Below, in pieces: positions 1 to 8,020 of a stretch of DNA of 64,000 nucleotides. The notes beneath the pieces are model-generated. The model was given only the letters and a program-made list of their open reading frames with translations. It did not search any database and had not been told where the DNA came from. The translations under genes and the position numbers were made by a program. Source of the stretch: Bdellovibrionales bacterium RIFOXYD12_FULL_39_22 (GTDB lineage Bacteria; Bdellovibrionota; Bacteriovoracia; Bacteriovoracales; Bacteriovoracaceae); the NCBI GenBank assembly GCA_001770205.1, contig MEQL01000060.1, positions 1 to 64,000 on the forward strand, written 5' to 3'. Each line of letters starts with the position of its first letter. The first letter of the stretch is position 1.

Positions 1-380
1 CTAAAAGAAGAGATCCTTCACCGGCCAACCTCGTATCTGCTTAAGCAAGTTCTTACATAGTTAGTGAAAGTTATTGATACATAAGCTCAGGGTAATGCAA
101 AATTGAGTGCAATAATACAGAAATTCTAGGATGGCAGTAATTCTTTCCGCCGTGTAAAATTTTTTTACAATCAATAATAACGGGTAACTACTCAGGTCCG
201 CACCAGGCGATTTGTGGTCCTCTGGGTAGTTACGATACGTCATAATCGGCCAGAATTTAGACACCGCTGTATTTTGTACAACCAAAATAGAAAAATCTGA
301 TCATAATTATTTCCTTTGCTAAAATCTTTCCTGACAGATGCTTTACCTGCCAAAGGGACATGGGAATTGGATAATTTTTT
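1..380. other. Left-edge noncoding stretch
   Basis: No gene is convincing here. A plus-strand frame is open from base 1 to a TAG at 58-60 (19 codons) and could be the tail of a gene entering from the left, but a second frame is also open over most of it, so this cannot be decided. The minus-strand frame at 61-285 has no ribosome binding site and no recognisable protein character. The segment before base 381 probably carries the promoter of the subtilase gene. Confidence 0.4.
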
Positions 381-1616
381 ATGAAGATAAGTTTAGGCTA
401 CATGATATACATCCTCTTAGCTTTTGTTTCAATTGGCAGCAACGCTGAGACCGGAATCGTAACTAAAAGTTACGAACATCACCTCAACGGCAATCTCTCC
501 GAGTTCTGGGCACAGGAGTATACAGGTGCAGACCTTCTGAGGGATGAATTAGACAATTTTCAGACAAAAAGAATTGATCATTTGGTTGCAGTGGTCGATT
601 CAGCCAAGGGCCATGGAGAGTGGGTGAAAAGCCTAATCTCGAATTCACGCGCTGGAGCAGCATTGAAAGATATCAGTATTACTTCGTTTGGTAATGGCCA
701 CTACGATGATTTACAATCGATTTATGAATCCAACACAAAGTTTCTGTATCTCAATCAATCGTTCCAATGGCGAATGGATGCGACGGACTATGAGTTTTAT
801 GAACTCGCAAAACTTCTATCTGGACGAGGAACCATTATCATCACCTCCGCAGGAAATAACTATCGAAACCAGAAACTTGTTGATGATATGAAGCGGGCAG
901 CAGCAAGGGAATCCTCAGTATTCATAGTTGCGGCCATGGATGAGACAGGAAGCAAAGATGTTGATTCTCAAGTCGCAGACGAAGTACTTGTTTCTGCCCC
1001 TGGTGGACATTTTGTTAGAAGTTATATTAACGATTCACTAAAAAGTGTGGATGGTGCAATGACAAGTGCGGCCACACCACAAGTTACAAGCGCCATGGCC
1101 GCGTTTACAGAAATCACTGGTTACCAACCAACAAAGCGCGAAATTCAATCTATTTTCAAGAAAACTTCTCTAAAATTACGCTATGACGACAATTTTGTTG
1201 GCAAACTAGGTTACGGGCTGTTGAATACCTATAAAATAGGTAGTGTAGCATTAAAAATCAGTGCCTATTGTGATAATAAAGTCAAGGGATGCGCTGGAAT
1301 GGCACTCGCCGATGATGCATTTTTTACTTTTCCTAAAATTAATCTCGAAAGGATATATTCGTCTTGGCCTGAATGTTCACCATTAAAATATTCCCAATCA
1401 AGTCAGTTAAACAAAATAGTTGAACTCAATATTGATGCTAAAGCTGAAAAGATCAGAAAACTTCGAGAATTGAGATCCTCCCTATTACTTAATCCATATC
1501 AATCAGAAGGCTGGATGTTGCTAGCATGTATTTATGAAAGCGAAGGTTTTGAAATAAACGCTCAATATTATAAAAATTTGTCCAATGTATATATTCATGA
1601 GTCTGAACTGGAATGA
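381..1616 (+). CDS. Secreted subtilase-like (S8) serine protease, compact variant
   Basis: The 411-aa protein has a signal peptide (hydrophobic to about residue 20, cleavage near SNAE). It has the four landmarks of the subtilisin fold: Asp73 in VAVVDS, His78 in GHGEWV, oxyanion Asn159 in TSAGNN and Ser229 in MTSAATP. In classical subtilases Asp and His are about 30 residues apart. Here they are five apart, so the segment between strand and helix is missing. The Ser motif has Met where Gly is usual in GTSxAxP. The last 120 residues are not part of the protease fold and contain several Cys. It stands alone between noncoding DNA and a convergent gene. It is probably an exported protease, but the compressed active site leaves open that it binds rather than cuts. 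Its GGCC density is lower than that of its neighbours. Confidence 0.75.
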   Translation: MKISLGYMIYILLAFVSIGSNAETGIVTKSYEHHLNGNLSEFWAQEYTGADLLRDELDNFQTKRIDHLVAVVDSAKGHGEWVKSLISNSRAGAALKDISITSFGNGHYDDLQSIYESNTKFLYLNQSFQWRMDATDYEFYELAKLLSGRGTIIITSAGNNYRNQKLVDDMKRAAARESSVFIVAAMDETGSKDVDSQVADEVLVSAPGGHFVRSYINDSLKSVDGAMTSAATPQVTSAMAAFTEITGYQPTKREIQSIFKKTSLKLRYDDNFVGKLGYGLLNTYKIGSVALKISAYCDNKVKGCAGMALADDAFFTFPKINLERIYSSWPECSPLKYSQSSQLNKIVELNIDAKAEKIRKLRELRSSLLLNPYQSEGWMLLACIYESEGFEINAQYYKNLSNVYIHESELE

Positions 1617-1661
1617 ATCCCTGGGATTGACCTAATATTAAATTGGGAATAAAAATCCATG

Positions 1662-2525
1662 TTAATAAGACGGAACCGGCCTATTTAGTTTTACGAAAGT
1701 AATATTGCGCAATTCTAAAATAAGTTCCTGTCCCTTAATGGAAAAGGCCTGGGCATCAAAAGTGGTACTAGAGAGACGTTTGACTCGCACATAGATTTCA
1801 TCTACTTCTTTTTTTAAGCGTAAATCTAAAAAGCAATAATCAAGAGAAATAGGAAGTAAAAAACAGTTATCATATTGAATGGAGTATAAGGAACACAATT
1901 GCAAGATACCATCCAGTAAAACTGGATTTAAAATTAAACGATCTAACTTTTCTTCTCCCACATATTGCAGATCTTTATTAAAATCGTACTGCCGGGCCAG
2001 ACCTTCTTTCTCATTAAAACGCATAATCTCAAATCTATTTTGAAAGTGCGGCCCATGCGGAAAAAAATCACGATATAAAATTTCAGAATTTATTATCCTC
2101 TCTGGCCGGTCAGGTATTTCTGAAATACTTATCGGATCTCGAGAAAATCCACGGGCCAACTCCCGAAAAGATAATTCACCCTCGATATGAACTAATTGCA
2201 TTGCCTCATCAGTAATCTGAATCTTAAAACTATCTTGGCGATCTTGCTTTTCTGTCAAAAGTTCTTCGACTTTTATCTTTATAATTTTAGGTCGATCCTT
2301 TCTTAAGGCAATAGGATTTTGAATTTTAAAATCGGAAAAAAGGATTCTGCCAGGAACAGTTTTTAGATCCATACACACCTGACAAAAAAACTCCATTCCC
2401 ATGACAAAGGGAAAATAGGGAATAGTCCCGAAGCGATGGCCATCTAAATATTTATCTGTTTCCACTGAAAGTTTTTTCTCATAGATGTGATATTTTTGAA
2501 ATCCTAAACGCTCTCTGCTCACCAC
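1662..2525 (-). CDS. Stand-alone polyketide-synthase-type dehydratase (double hotdog)
   Basis: The 287-aa protein matches the PKS-DH fold. The N-terminal hotdog carries the catalytic His in the HxxxGxxxxP motif (DGHRFGTIPYFP, about residues 29-40). The second hotdog carries GPHFQ and the catalytic Asp in NPVLLDG. It should remove water from a 3-hydroxyacyl thioester on an acyl carrier protein. PKS-DH domains normally sit inside megasynthases, so a free one is notable. The start is GTG, preceded by AAGGA about five bases upstream. It is transcribed away from the ketoacyl synthase across a 138-bp gap, which suggests a shared lipid or polyketide pathway. No acyl carrier protein or ketoreductase is nearby in the window. 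Confidence 0.75.
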   Translation of the reverse strand: MVSRERLGFQKYHIYEKKLSVETDKYLDGHRFGTIPYFPFVMGMEFFCQVCMDLKTVPGRILFSDFKIQNPIALRKDRPKIIKIKVEELLTEKQDRQDSFKIQITDEAMQLVHIEGELSFRELARGFSRDPISISEIPDRPERIINSEILYRDFFPHGPHFQNRFEIMRFNEKEGLARQYDFNKDLQYVGEEKLDRLILNPVLLDGILQLCSLYSIQYDNCFLLPISLDYCFLDLRLKKEVDEIYVRVKRLSSTTFDAQAFSIKGQELILELRNITFVKLNRPVPSY

Positions 2526-2628
2526 TTCTTCCTTCTTCTTGCTTCTTCTTGCTTAATTTTTCATCTTTCATTACATGACTACTTCTATATCAATTCTTAC
2601 CTATTCTACCATATTTGGCAAATTACCC

Positions 2629-2641
2629 CTATACTGTATAG
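2629..2641. promoter_or_regulatory. 13-bp palindrome in the divergent dehydratase/ketoacyl synthase promoter
   Basis: CTATAC-T-GTATAG is a perfect palindrome around a central T, 23 bases before the ketoacyl synthase start. It may be an operator or overlap a -10 element. No matching regulator was identified. Confidence 0.3.
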
Positions 2642-2663
2642 CAACAGAGCAAGAGGAACTTTT

Positions 2664-3971
2664 ATGGCCTTCGATAATGAACGAGTGGTTATCACCGGAC
2701 TAGGCGTGGTGGCCCCCAATGCCATTGGGGTAAATGATTTTGCCCAGGCACTATACCAAGGACGCTCCGGCATTTCCGCCATTGCCCTAATGCAAGAACG
2801 AGGATTTCGTTGTCAGGTTGGTGGCAAAGTTGTCATAGATGAAAAATATATTTTGTCAAAAATAAATAAATCCCTCCTTGATAGAATGAGTGAGGCCATG
2901 CTCTATTCTTTACTGGCATCCATTGAGTGTTATCAAGATGCTGGATACGCTTTTGATCCGCTTAATCCCACCACCTCCCTCTCTTCCACTTCCCCTAATT
3001 GGGAGATGGGGGCAATCATTGGCAATACCAACAACGGAATGGAGTATCTCTTTAATACCGTAGTTCCTTCATTTGAAAAAAAGGAAATTAAACGAATGGG
3101 CATCGCCGCTATTGAAAAAACTATGACGAGCGGGGTCAGTGCTAAGGTTGCCGGCATTTTAGGCCTGGGAAACAAAGTATCCACAAACAGCAGTGCTTGT
3201 AGCACCGGCACCGATGCTATTATTGATGGTTTTTTTCATATTAAAAGCGGCCGCGCCACGGCCATGCTCTGCGGAGGAGCTGAAGGTGGTGCTCCATATC
3301 AATGGAGTGGTTTTGATGCTATGAGACTCATCAATAGTAAATTCAATGATGCTCCGACTAAAAGCTCTAGGCCTTTTAGTGAATCCTCCAATACTTTTAT
3401 TCCAGGAGAAGGGGCGGGGATTGTGATGTTAGAATCTTTGGCCTCTGCCAAAAAACGTCAGGCAAAAATTTATGCAGAAATTCTCTCTGGTGTTTCTAAT
3501 TGCGGAGCACAGCGAGAAGGTGGCAGTATGACCGCTCCTAACAGTAATGCCATTGTTCGGGCCATCAAAGAGGCACTAGCTCAGGCCAATATTTCATCTG
3601 AAAAAATTGACTATATAAATGGCCATCTCACCGGCACTTTTGGAGATACTTTAGAGATGGCCAATTGGCAAAAGGCCTTGGGACTTTCTTTTGCTGATTT
3701 CCCCTATATTAACGGCACCAAAGCACTCATTGGCCACGCTCTAAGTGCTGCCGGCGCCATAGAGACCGTGGCCACTATTGTTCAGATGCAACGAGGATTT
3801 ATTCATCCGGCCATCAATAGTGAAGATCTATATCCAGAACTTGCCTCACTGCGCACAAAAATTCCACTAACAACATTGGAGACTAAGATTGAGTATGCTA
3901 TCAAAGCATCCTTTGGTTTTGGTGATGTTAACGCAATTTTACTTTTAAAAAACTGGAGGAAGGATGTGTAA
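2664..3971 (+). CDS. Beta-ketoacyl-ACP synthase (FabF/KAS II-like)
   Basis: The 435-aa condensing enzyme has the full thiolase-fold triad: Cys179 in SSACSTGT, His321 in NGHLTGT and His358 in LIGHALSAAG, with Lys353 in GTKALIGH. The normal NAHGTGT motif has Leu in place of the first Gly, so it is divergent from housekeeping FabF. It extends an acyl chain by decarboxylative condensation with malonyl-ACP. The start is ATG with AAGAGGAA seven bases upstream. It overlaps the next gene by 8 bp. Together with the divergent dehydratase and the downstream LolA-like protein, it looks like part of a specialised lipid or polyene pathway rather than bulk fatty-acid synthesis. Confidence 0.85.
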   Translation: MAFDNERVVITGLGVVAPNAIGVNDFAQALYQGRSGISAIALMQERGFRCQVGGKVVIDEKYILSKINKSLLDRMSEAMLYSLLASIECYQDAGYAFDPLNPTTSLSSTSPNWEMGAIIGNTNNGMEYLFNTVVPSFEKKEIKRMGIAAIEKTMTSGVSAKVAGILGLGNKVSTNSSACSTGTDAIIDGFFHIKSGRATAMLCGGAEGGAPYQWSGFDAMRLINSKFNDAPTKSSRPFSESSNTFIPGEGAGIVMLESLASAKKRQAKIYAEILSGVSNCGAQREGGSMTAPNSNAIVRAIKEALAQANISSEKIDYINGHLTGTFGDTLEMANWQKALGLSFADFPYINGTKALIGHALSAAGAIETVATIVQMQRGFIHPAINSEDLYPELASLRTKIPLTTLETKIEYAIKASFGFGDVNAILLLKNWRKDV

Positions 3972-4737
3972 GTTTAAAGTAGTTACAAAAATAGTAATAT
4001 TAATTTTTCTTCCGCTTGTTACACTCAGTGCCATATCTGATAATCTTGACGGAAAGGCCATTGCCACTCGGGCCTATCACGTGGAAGACGGAAAGGATCT
4101 TAAGGCAAAAGTTAGTATGACTATTTTTGAGAATAAAAAAGAGAGCAAGACTCGCAGTTTGGAACTTTTCAGAATTGATGACAATCAAAATGATCGAGTA
4201 CTAATTCGCGTTTGCATGCCTCAGCTTTTAAAGGGGACTACTTTTTTGGCCTGGAATAATCAGAATAAGGCCTCTGATCTTTGGATCTATCTCCCATCAA
4301 AAAAAATGTCCAGAAGAATTGCCGAAAGTGCTAAATATCAAAGTTTCGTGGCAAGCGATTATACCTACGATGATTTAAGCAAAATAAGTCTAACGGAAAA
4401 TAGCTTTCGCCGTCTTCCAGACAGTGGCGGATTCTTTAGTGTAGAAGTAATTCCTAATAAAACTGATTCTTTTAGCAAAAAAATTGCGCTAGTTCGAAAA
4501 GACAACTTCATCGTAGAAAAAATAACTTTCTATGATAAGCAAAATAATCCTTTCAAAATTTACAAAACCTTGGAGTTAAAAAATATTCAAGGAATTTGGA
4601 CTATAGCAAAAAGCTCTTTGAGTGATTTAAAAAACAACTCCGAAACTATATTGGTATTGGAAAAAATTGAATATAACTCCAATCTTAGCAAATCATTTTT
4701 TAACTCCAACAATCTGGAGAGAGCTTGCAGTTTATAA
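3964..4737 (+). CDS. LolA-like outer-membrane lipoprotein-sorting protein
   Basis: The 257-aa exported protein has an N-terminal signal segment. Its body resembles the LolA-like family annotated as outer membrane lipoprotein-sorting protein (features such as LLKGTTFLAW, DLWIYLPS and FVASDYTYDDL). Such proteins are thought to carry a lipid or acyl cargo through the periplasm and often sit beside RND/MMPL exporters, but no exporter is present here. Its ATG lies inside the end of the ketoacyl synthase gene with GGAGGAAGG just upstream, so the two are translationally coupled. It overlaps the following barrel gene by 13 bp. Confidence 0.7.
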   Translation: MCKFKVVTKIVILIFLPLVTLSAISDNLDGKAIATRAYHVEDGKDLKAKVSMTIFENKKESKTRSLELFRIDDNQNDRVLIRVCMPQLLKGTTFLAWNNQNKASDLWIYLPSKKMSRRIAESAKYQSFVASDYTYDDLSKISLTENSFRRLPDSGGFFSVEVIPNKTDSFSKKIALVRKDNFIVEKITFYDKQNNPFKIYKTLELKNIQGIWTIAKSSLSDLKNNSETILVLEKIEYNSNLSKSFFNSNNLERACSL

Positions 4738-5942
4738 GAGAGATACTTTTTATAATCGCTCTGATAGTTCTGACGCAGCACCTTTTTGCTGCCGACTTCA
4801 GTGGCAAGTATAGTTTTGACGGCGCGGCCAACAAAGAGCCTATGCTTCAACAAAACCAACTGCAGGCCAATGGAAATTACTCTTTTTCTATGTTTGAATC
4901 AAAGGCCGCACTAAGACTTAAGCATGATTTTATTTTGGCCAATGATACCGAAATGGAATTTTCCATAGAAGAACTTTTCATTGTAATGGCCCCTAATGAA
5001 CTTATAAAAATTACTGCAGGAAAAAAGCTTACTTTCTTTAGTAAGACGGATGAGATAAACCCGCTGGATTTTGCCACTCCTGAAGATTACAGTTATTTTC
5101 TTCACTTCGACAAGGCCCAACGGGCCATGGCAAATAACTTGTTACAAATCGATCTCTTACTGACAGACACTGCGAATCTATCTTTTTTCTATTTCCCAGA
5201 GCATAAAAAAAACAAACTACCTGCGGCAGAGTCACAATGGTCCACCAACACTCAATGGGATCTTTCTCGTTATCAAATCATTCAAGATGAAAACGGACAA
5301 AAAGCTCAAACGGCGGCGATATTATCACTAGTGGATTTTTTTGGCGATTGGTCCGTAGTGGCCTTTTATGGCCAACCGCTGCTTCCTCAATATGAAAAAG
5401 TTTTAGTACTATCACCCACACCATCTATTTATTTTAAAGAATCAACCGAGCGCCATTTTGCATCTGGTTTTTCCTGGGCCCATGCCACTTCCTTTTTTAC
5501 CTTTCGTTTTGAGTATGCTTACCACACTAATAATTCATATATTGCTGATGAGGCTTATCTCAATTTACCAAGGCCATATTATCAAACCGTGGGAGCTATC
5601 GAGTATTTGGCAGAAAGTGGATTTGCCTGTAACCTGCAATATGTTAGAGAAGAAATCATTGATTATGATATAGTAATTTCCCAAAAGCAGATTGTTGATT
5701 TTTTCACTCTACAACTATCTGATTCCCTGGCCATCGATGAACTGCTTTATAAATTTCGCTTTGCTCTCCCGGCAACCAGCAATGAAGGATTTTATGGAAA
5801 ACTACTTTTGGAATATAGCGTAGGTGATCACTACCTTATAAGTGGTGGATACGCTTTTTTTACGGGAGAAGGATTGGACGGACTTTTTTCCCAATATAAA
5901 AATAACAGTTATCTCTTTGCCCATTTAAGCGCTAATTTATAG
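4725..5942 (+). CDS. Outer-membrane beta-barrel protein
   Basis: The 405-aa protein has a signal peptide (cleavage near LFAAD). The rest is made of alternating, aromatic-rich amphipathic segments typical of an outer-membrane barrel. The start is TTG with GGAGAGA upstream, overlapping the LolA-like gene. By position it is probably the outer-membrane partner of the LolA-like carrier, like the porin-type proteins (DUF1302-like) that neighbour such carriers elsewhere. That family assignment is an inference; the sequence alone shows only an exported barrel. Confidence 0.6.
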   Translation: MQFIREILFIIALIVLTQHLFAADFSGKYSFDGAANKEPMLQQNQLQANGNYSFSMFESKAALRLKHDFILANDTEMEFSIEELFIVMAPNELIKITAGKKLTFFSKTDEINPLDFATPEDYSYFLHFDKAQRAMANNLLQIDLLLTDTANLSFFYFPEHKKNKLPAAESQWSTNTQWDLSRYQIIQDENGQKAQTAAILSLVDFFGDWSVVAFYGQPLLPQYEKVLVLSPTPSIYFKESTERHFASGFSWAHATSFFTFRFEYAYHTNNSYIADEAYLNLPRPYYQTVGAIEYLAESGFACNLQYVREEIIDYDIVISQKQIVDFFTLQLSDSLAIDELLYKFRFALPATSNEGFYGKLLLEYSVGDHYLISGGYAFFTGEGLDGLFSQYKNNSYLFAHLSANL

Positions 5943-5984
5943 ACATGAATTGACATTAATCCATCTCCTCGTTAGCATAAATAA

Positions 5985-6680
5985 ATGCAAAGACTAATTG
6001 TATTTATTTTTCCAATTATCCTACTAATTCAATCTCCTTCTCTGTGGGCGGAAGAAATTGATGAGCTTGAGCAACCAGCAGAATTAACTTCCGCGACAGA
6101 AGAAGAAAATCAACATGTCGAAGAGTTTAATAAAACCATGGATGGAGTACCCATTGAGGCAATTGAAATTTTCCCCAGCTCCACAAATCAAGAGTGTGCT
6201 TTTGGTTTTGTTATCTATCCCTTCTCCCCCTATTATCACGCCCTAGGAATAGATGGCAGCTACAACTATGCCTTCAGCAAAACATGGAGCTGGGAAGTAG
6301 TCTCCGGCTCCTATCTTTTTACGGTGGATAAAAGTCTATCGGCCGAATTGGCCGAAGACTTTGGTGTTAGTCCAAAGCGCATAGATAAACTAAACTCCGT
6401 CATCTCTAGCAATGTACGCTATGTTTCCGCTTTCGGAAAAACAGTCTTTTTAGAAAAATATATTCAATCATATCGCGGCGCCTTTCTTTTAGGTATTGGG
6501 AATGTGACCACCTCTTTGCATAGTAAACTGGCCATTCACTTTGGCCTACATTTTGATTTTTACGTAAACAAGAGATACTCCTGGAAAATGGAGCTAAGCG
6601 ACTATGTTGCTATTCCGGGAGGAAGTATTGATGATTTTAATTTTGTTTCTATAAAGGTATTAACCGGTATTCATTTTTAA
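5985..6680 (+). CDS. Outer-membrane beta-barrel protein, Glt-neighbour type
   Basis: The 231-aa protein has a signal peptide (cleavage near LWAEE), an acidic linker of about 45 residues, then a short beta-barrel ending in an aromatic residue (TGIHF). Small barrels of this kind accompany TPR proteins in the adventurous-gliding (Glt) gene sets of myxobacteria. It lies 42 bp after the previous barrel gene and 11 bp before a TPR gene, so it is probably co-transcribed. No clear Shine-Dalgarno sequence precedes the ATG. Naming it GltA, GltB or GltH would be guesswork. Confidence 0.55.
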   Translation: MQRLIVFIFPIILLIQSPSLWAEEIDELEQPAELTSATEEENQHVEEFNKTMDGVPIEAIEIFPSSTNQECAFGFVIYPFSPYYHALGIDGSYNYAFSKTWSWEVVSGSYLFTVDKSLSAELAEDFGVSPKRIDKLNSVISSNVRYVSAFGKTVFLEKYIQSYRGAFLLGIGNVTTSLHSKLAIHFGLHFDFYVNKRYSWKMELSDYVAIPGGSIDDFNFVSIKVLTGIHF

Positions 6681-6691
6681 AAAATATTAAA

Positions 6692-8020
6692 ATGACTTTT
6701 TATAAAATTATTTTGACTTTAATCTTTCTCTTAATTTTTAGTAACTTCACATTAGCTGGAGTTCGCTGGGAAGGGAAAATTCCTCCTGCTGGGAAAGATA
6801 GCGCTAAATGGCATCAATTAATTGATGAACTCCTTAAACATCAACTATACTATGGTGCTCTGGCCGCCTCTTATCGCTCTCTAATGTTTTTTGAAGATAT
6901 TATTACCAAAGAAAAGGCCTATAAAACGATTACCATCCTGATCGATCGCGGTTATCCCTTTTCAACTAAAAAGTTATTCGAAACTGGCGATATCGATCCC
7001 CATTTAGATTATGAGCTAGTAAATGCCTACAACCTTTATAAGGCCATCGTTAATCAGGAAAAAAAGATGAATCGGTGGGCACAATTTTTCATGGATAAAA
7101 CTGATAAAGAAAAATATCCCAAATATAAATTCTTTCAAGCGTTAGAAGAGTATGGAAAAAAGAATTTAGATGTGGCCACCAAAATGCTCAGTGAGCTATT
7201 AACCGGACAATTCAAAATGGAGCAAGTTTCTTTTGCTACTAAAATTGCACGGACCCTGGCACGCATCTATTTTGAACAGGAAAAATACGATCGCGCTCTG
7301 GATATTTATGAAACTTTTTTAATAAAGCAAAACCCAGTAGTCCCTACCGATTGGCTCGAGACCGCTTGGTGCCACTACTATTTAAAAAATTATGATAAGG
7401 CCCTGGGTTATCTATATAATCTAGAATCTAAAGTTGCCTCCAATCCAGTGGTATTAGAAAAATATATTTTACGCGCGGCCATCTATATGGATGTCTGCGC
7501 CACCGACAGTGTAGAAAGTTTGATTAAAGAATTTACCACTAACTTTGGTACCGAGATAAATGGAATTATTAAGGGGAAAACACTAACTAATTTAAATACC
7601 TTAAGACAAATTTATCTGCCGAAGCATCAAGAATTTTTTCAGGCCAATATGACAATTGATCGCTTGCGCAAAGAGTTTCCTCTGCTTTCATCGATCGATG
7701 GAACGCTACTGCTCTTGGCCGAATACCTCTACAAATCTGAGTTGGCCATGCAAACCACGGCCATTAAATTTTATGAAGAGGATGCCATAAATGCTGCGGC
7801 AAATGAATTAATCATGCTTTCGGAATCTTTAAAATTTTTAAAATATGGCACTGCCAGAGAAAAATTTAATCCCTCCAACGTTTTTAAAGAAAAAGACTCT
7901 AGGATGCTGGGGGAAGAGATAGAAAATAACGATTTTATCCTGCGCTGGAGTCAAGCAGGAGATTTTTGGCGAGATGAGCGATATAAATATAAAGGAATTT
8001 TTAAATCACAATGCGACTGA
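6692..8020 (+). CDS. Periplasmic TPR protein, GltC-like candidate
   Basis: The 442-aa protein begins with a signal peptide (cleavage near TLAGV) and contains helical TPR-type repeats, clearest around residues 190-260 (ARIYFEQEKYDRALDIYETF). It ends in FILRWSQAGDFWRDER followed by a Cys-containing tail. It overlaps the next, much larger TPR gene by 10 bp and sits between barrel genes. This arrangement is like the periplasmic and outer-membrane part of the Glt gliding machinery, in which GltC is a periplasmic TPR protein. The GltC label rests on context and size, not on a motif. Confidence 0.55.
   Translation: MTFYKIILTLIFLLIFSNFTLAGVRWEGKIPPAGKDSAKWHQLIDELLKHQLYYGALAASYRSLMFFEDIITKEKAYKTITILIDRGYPFSTKKLFETGDIDPHLDYELVNAYNLYKAIVNQEKKMNRWAQFFMDKTDKEKYPKYKFFQALEEYGKKNLDVATKMLSELLTGQFKMEQVSFATKIARTLARIYFEQEKYDRALDIYETFLIKQNPVVPTDWLETAWCHYYLKNYDKALGYLYNLESKVASNPVVLEKYILRAAIYMDVCATDSVESLIKEFTTNFGTEINGIIKGKTLTNLNTLRQIYLPKHQEFFQANMTIDRLRKEFPLLSSIDGTLLLLAEYLYKSELAMQTTAIKFYEEDAINAAANELIMLSESLKFLKYGTAREKFNPSNVFKEKDSRMLGEEIENNDFILRWSQAGDFWRDERYKYKGIFKSQCD

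Noticed and set aside
61..285. 74-aa minus-strand open frame near the left edge
   Set aside because: No ribosome binding site, composition unlike the real genes, and no recognisable feature.
346..357. ACCTGCCAAAGG shared, in the upstream orientation, with the region before waaA (43526-43537)
   Set aside because: Only two copies were found at different distances from their genes; chance similarity is likely.
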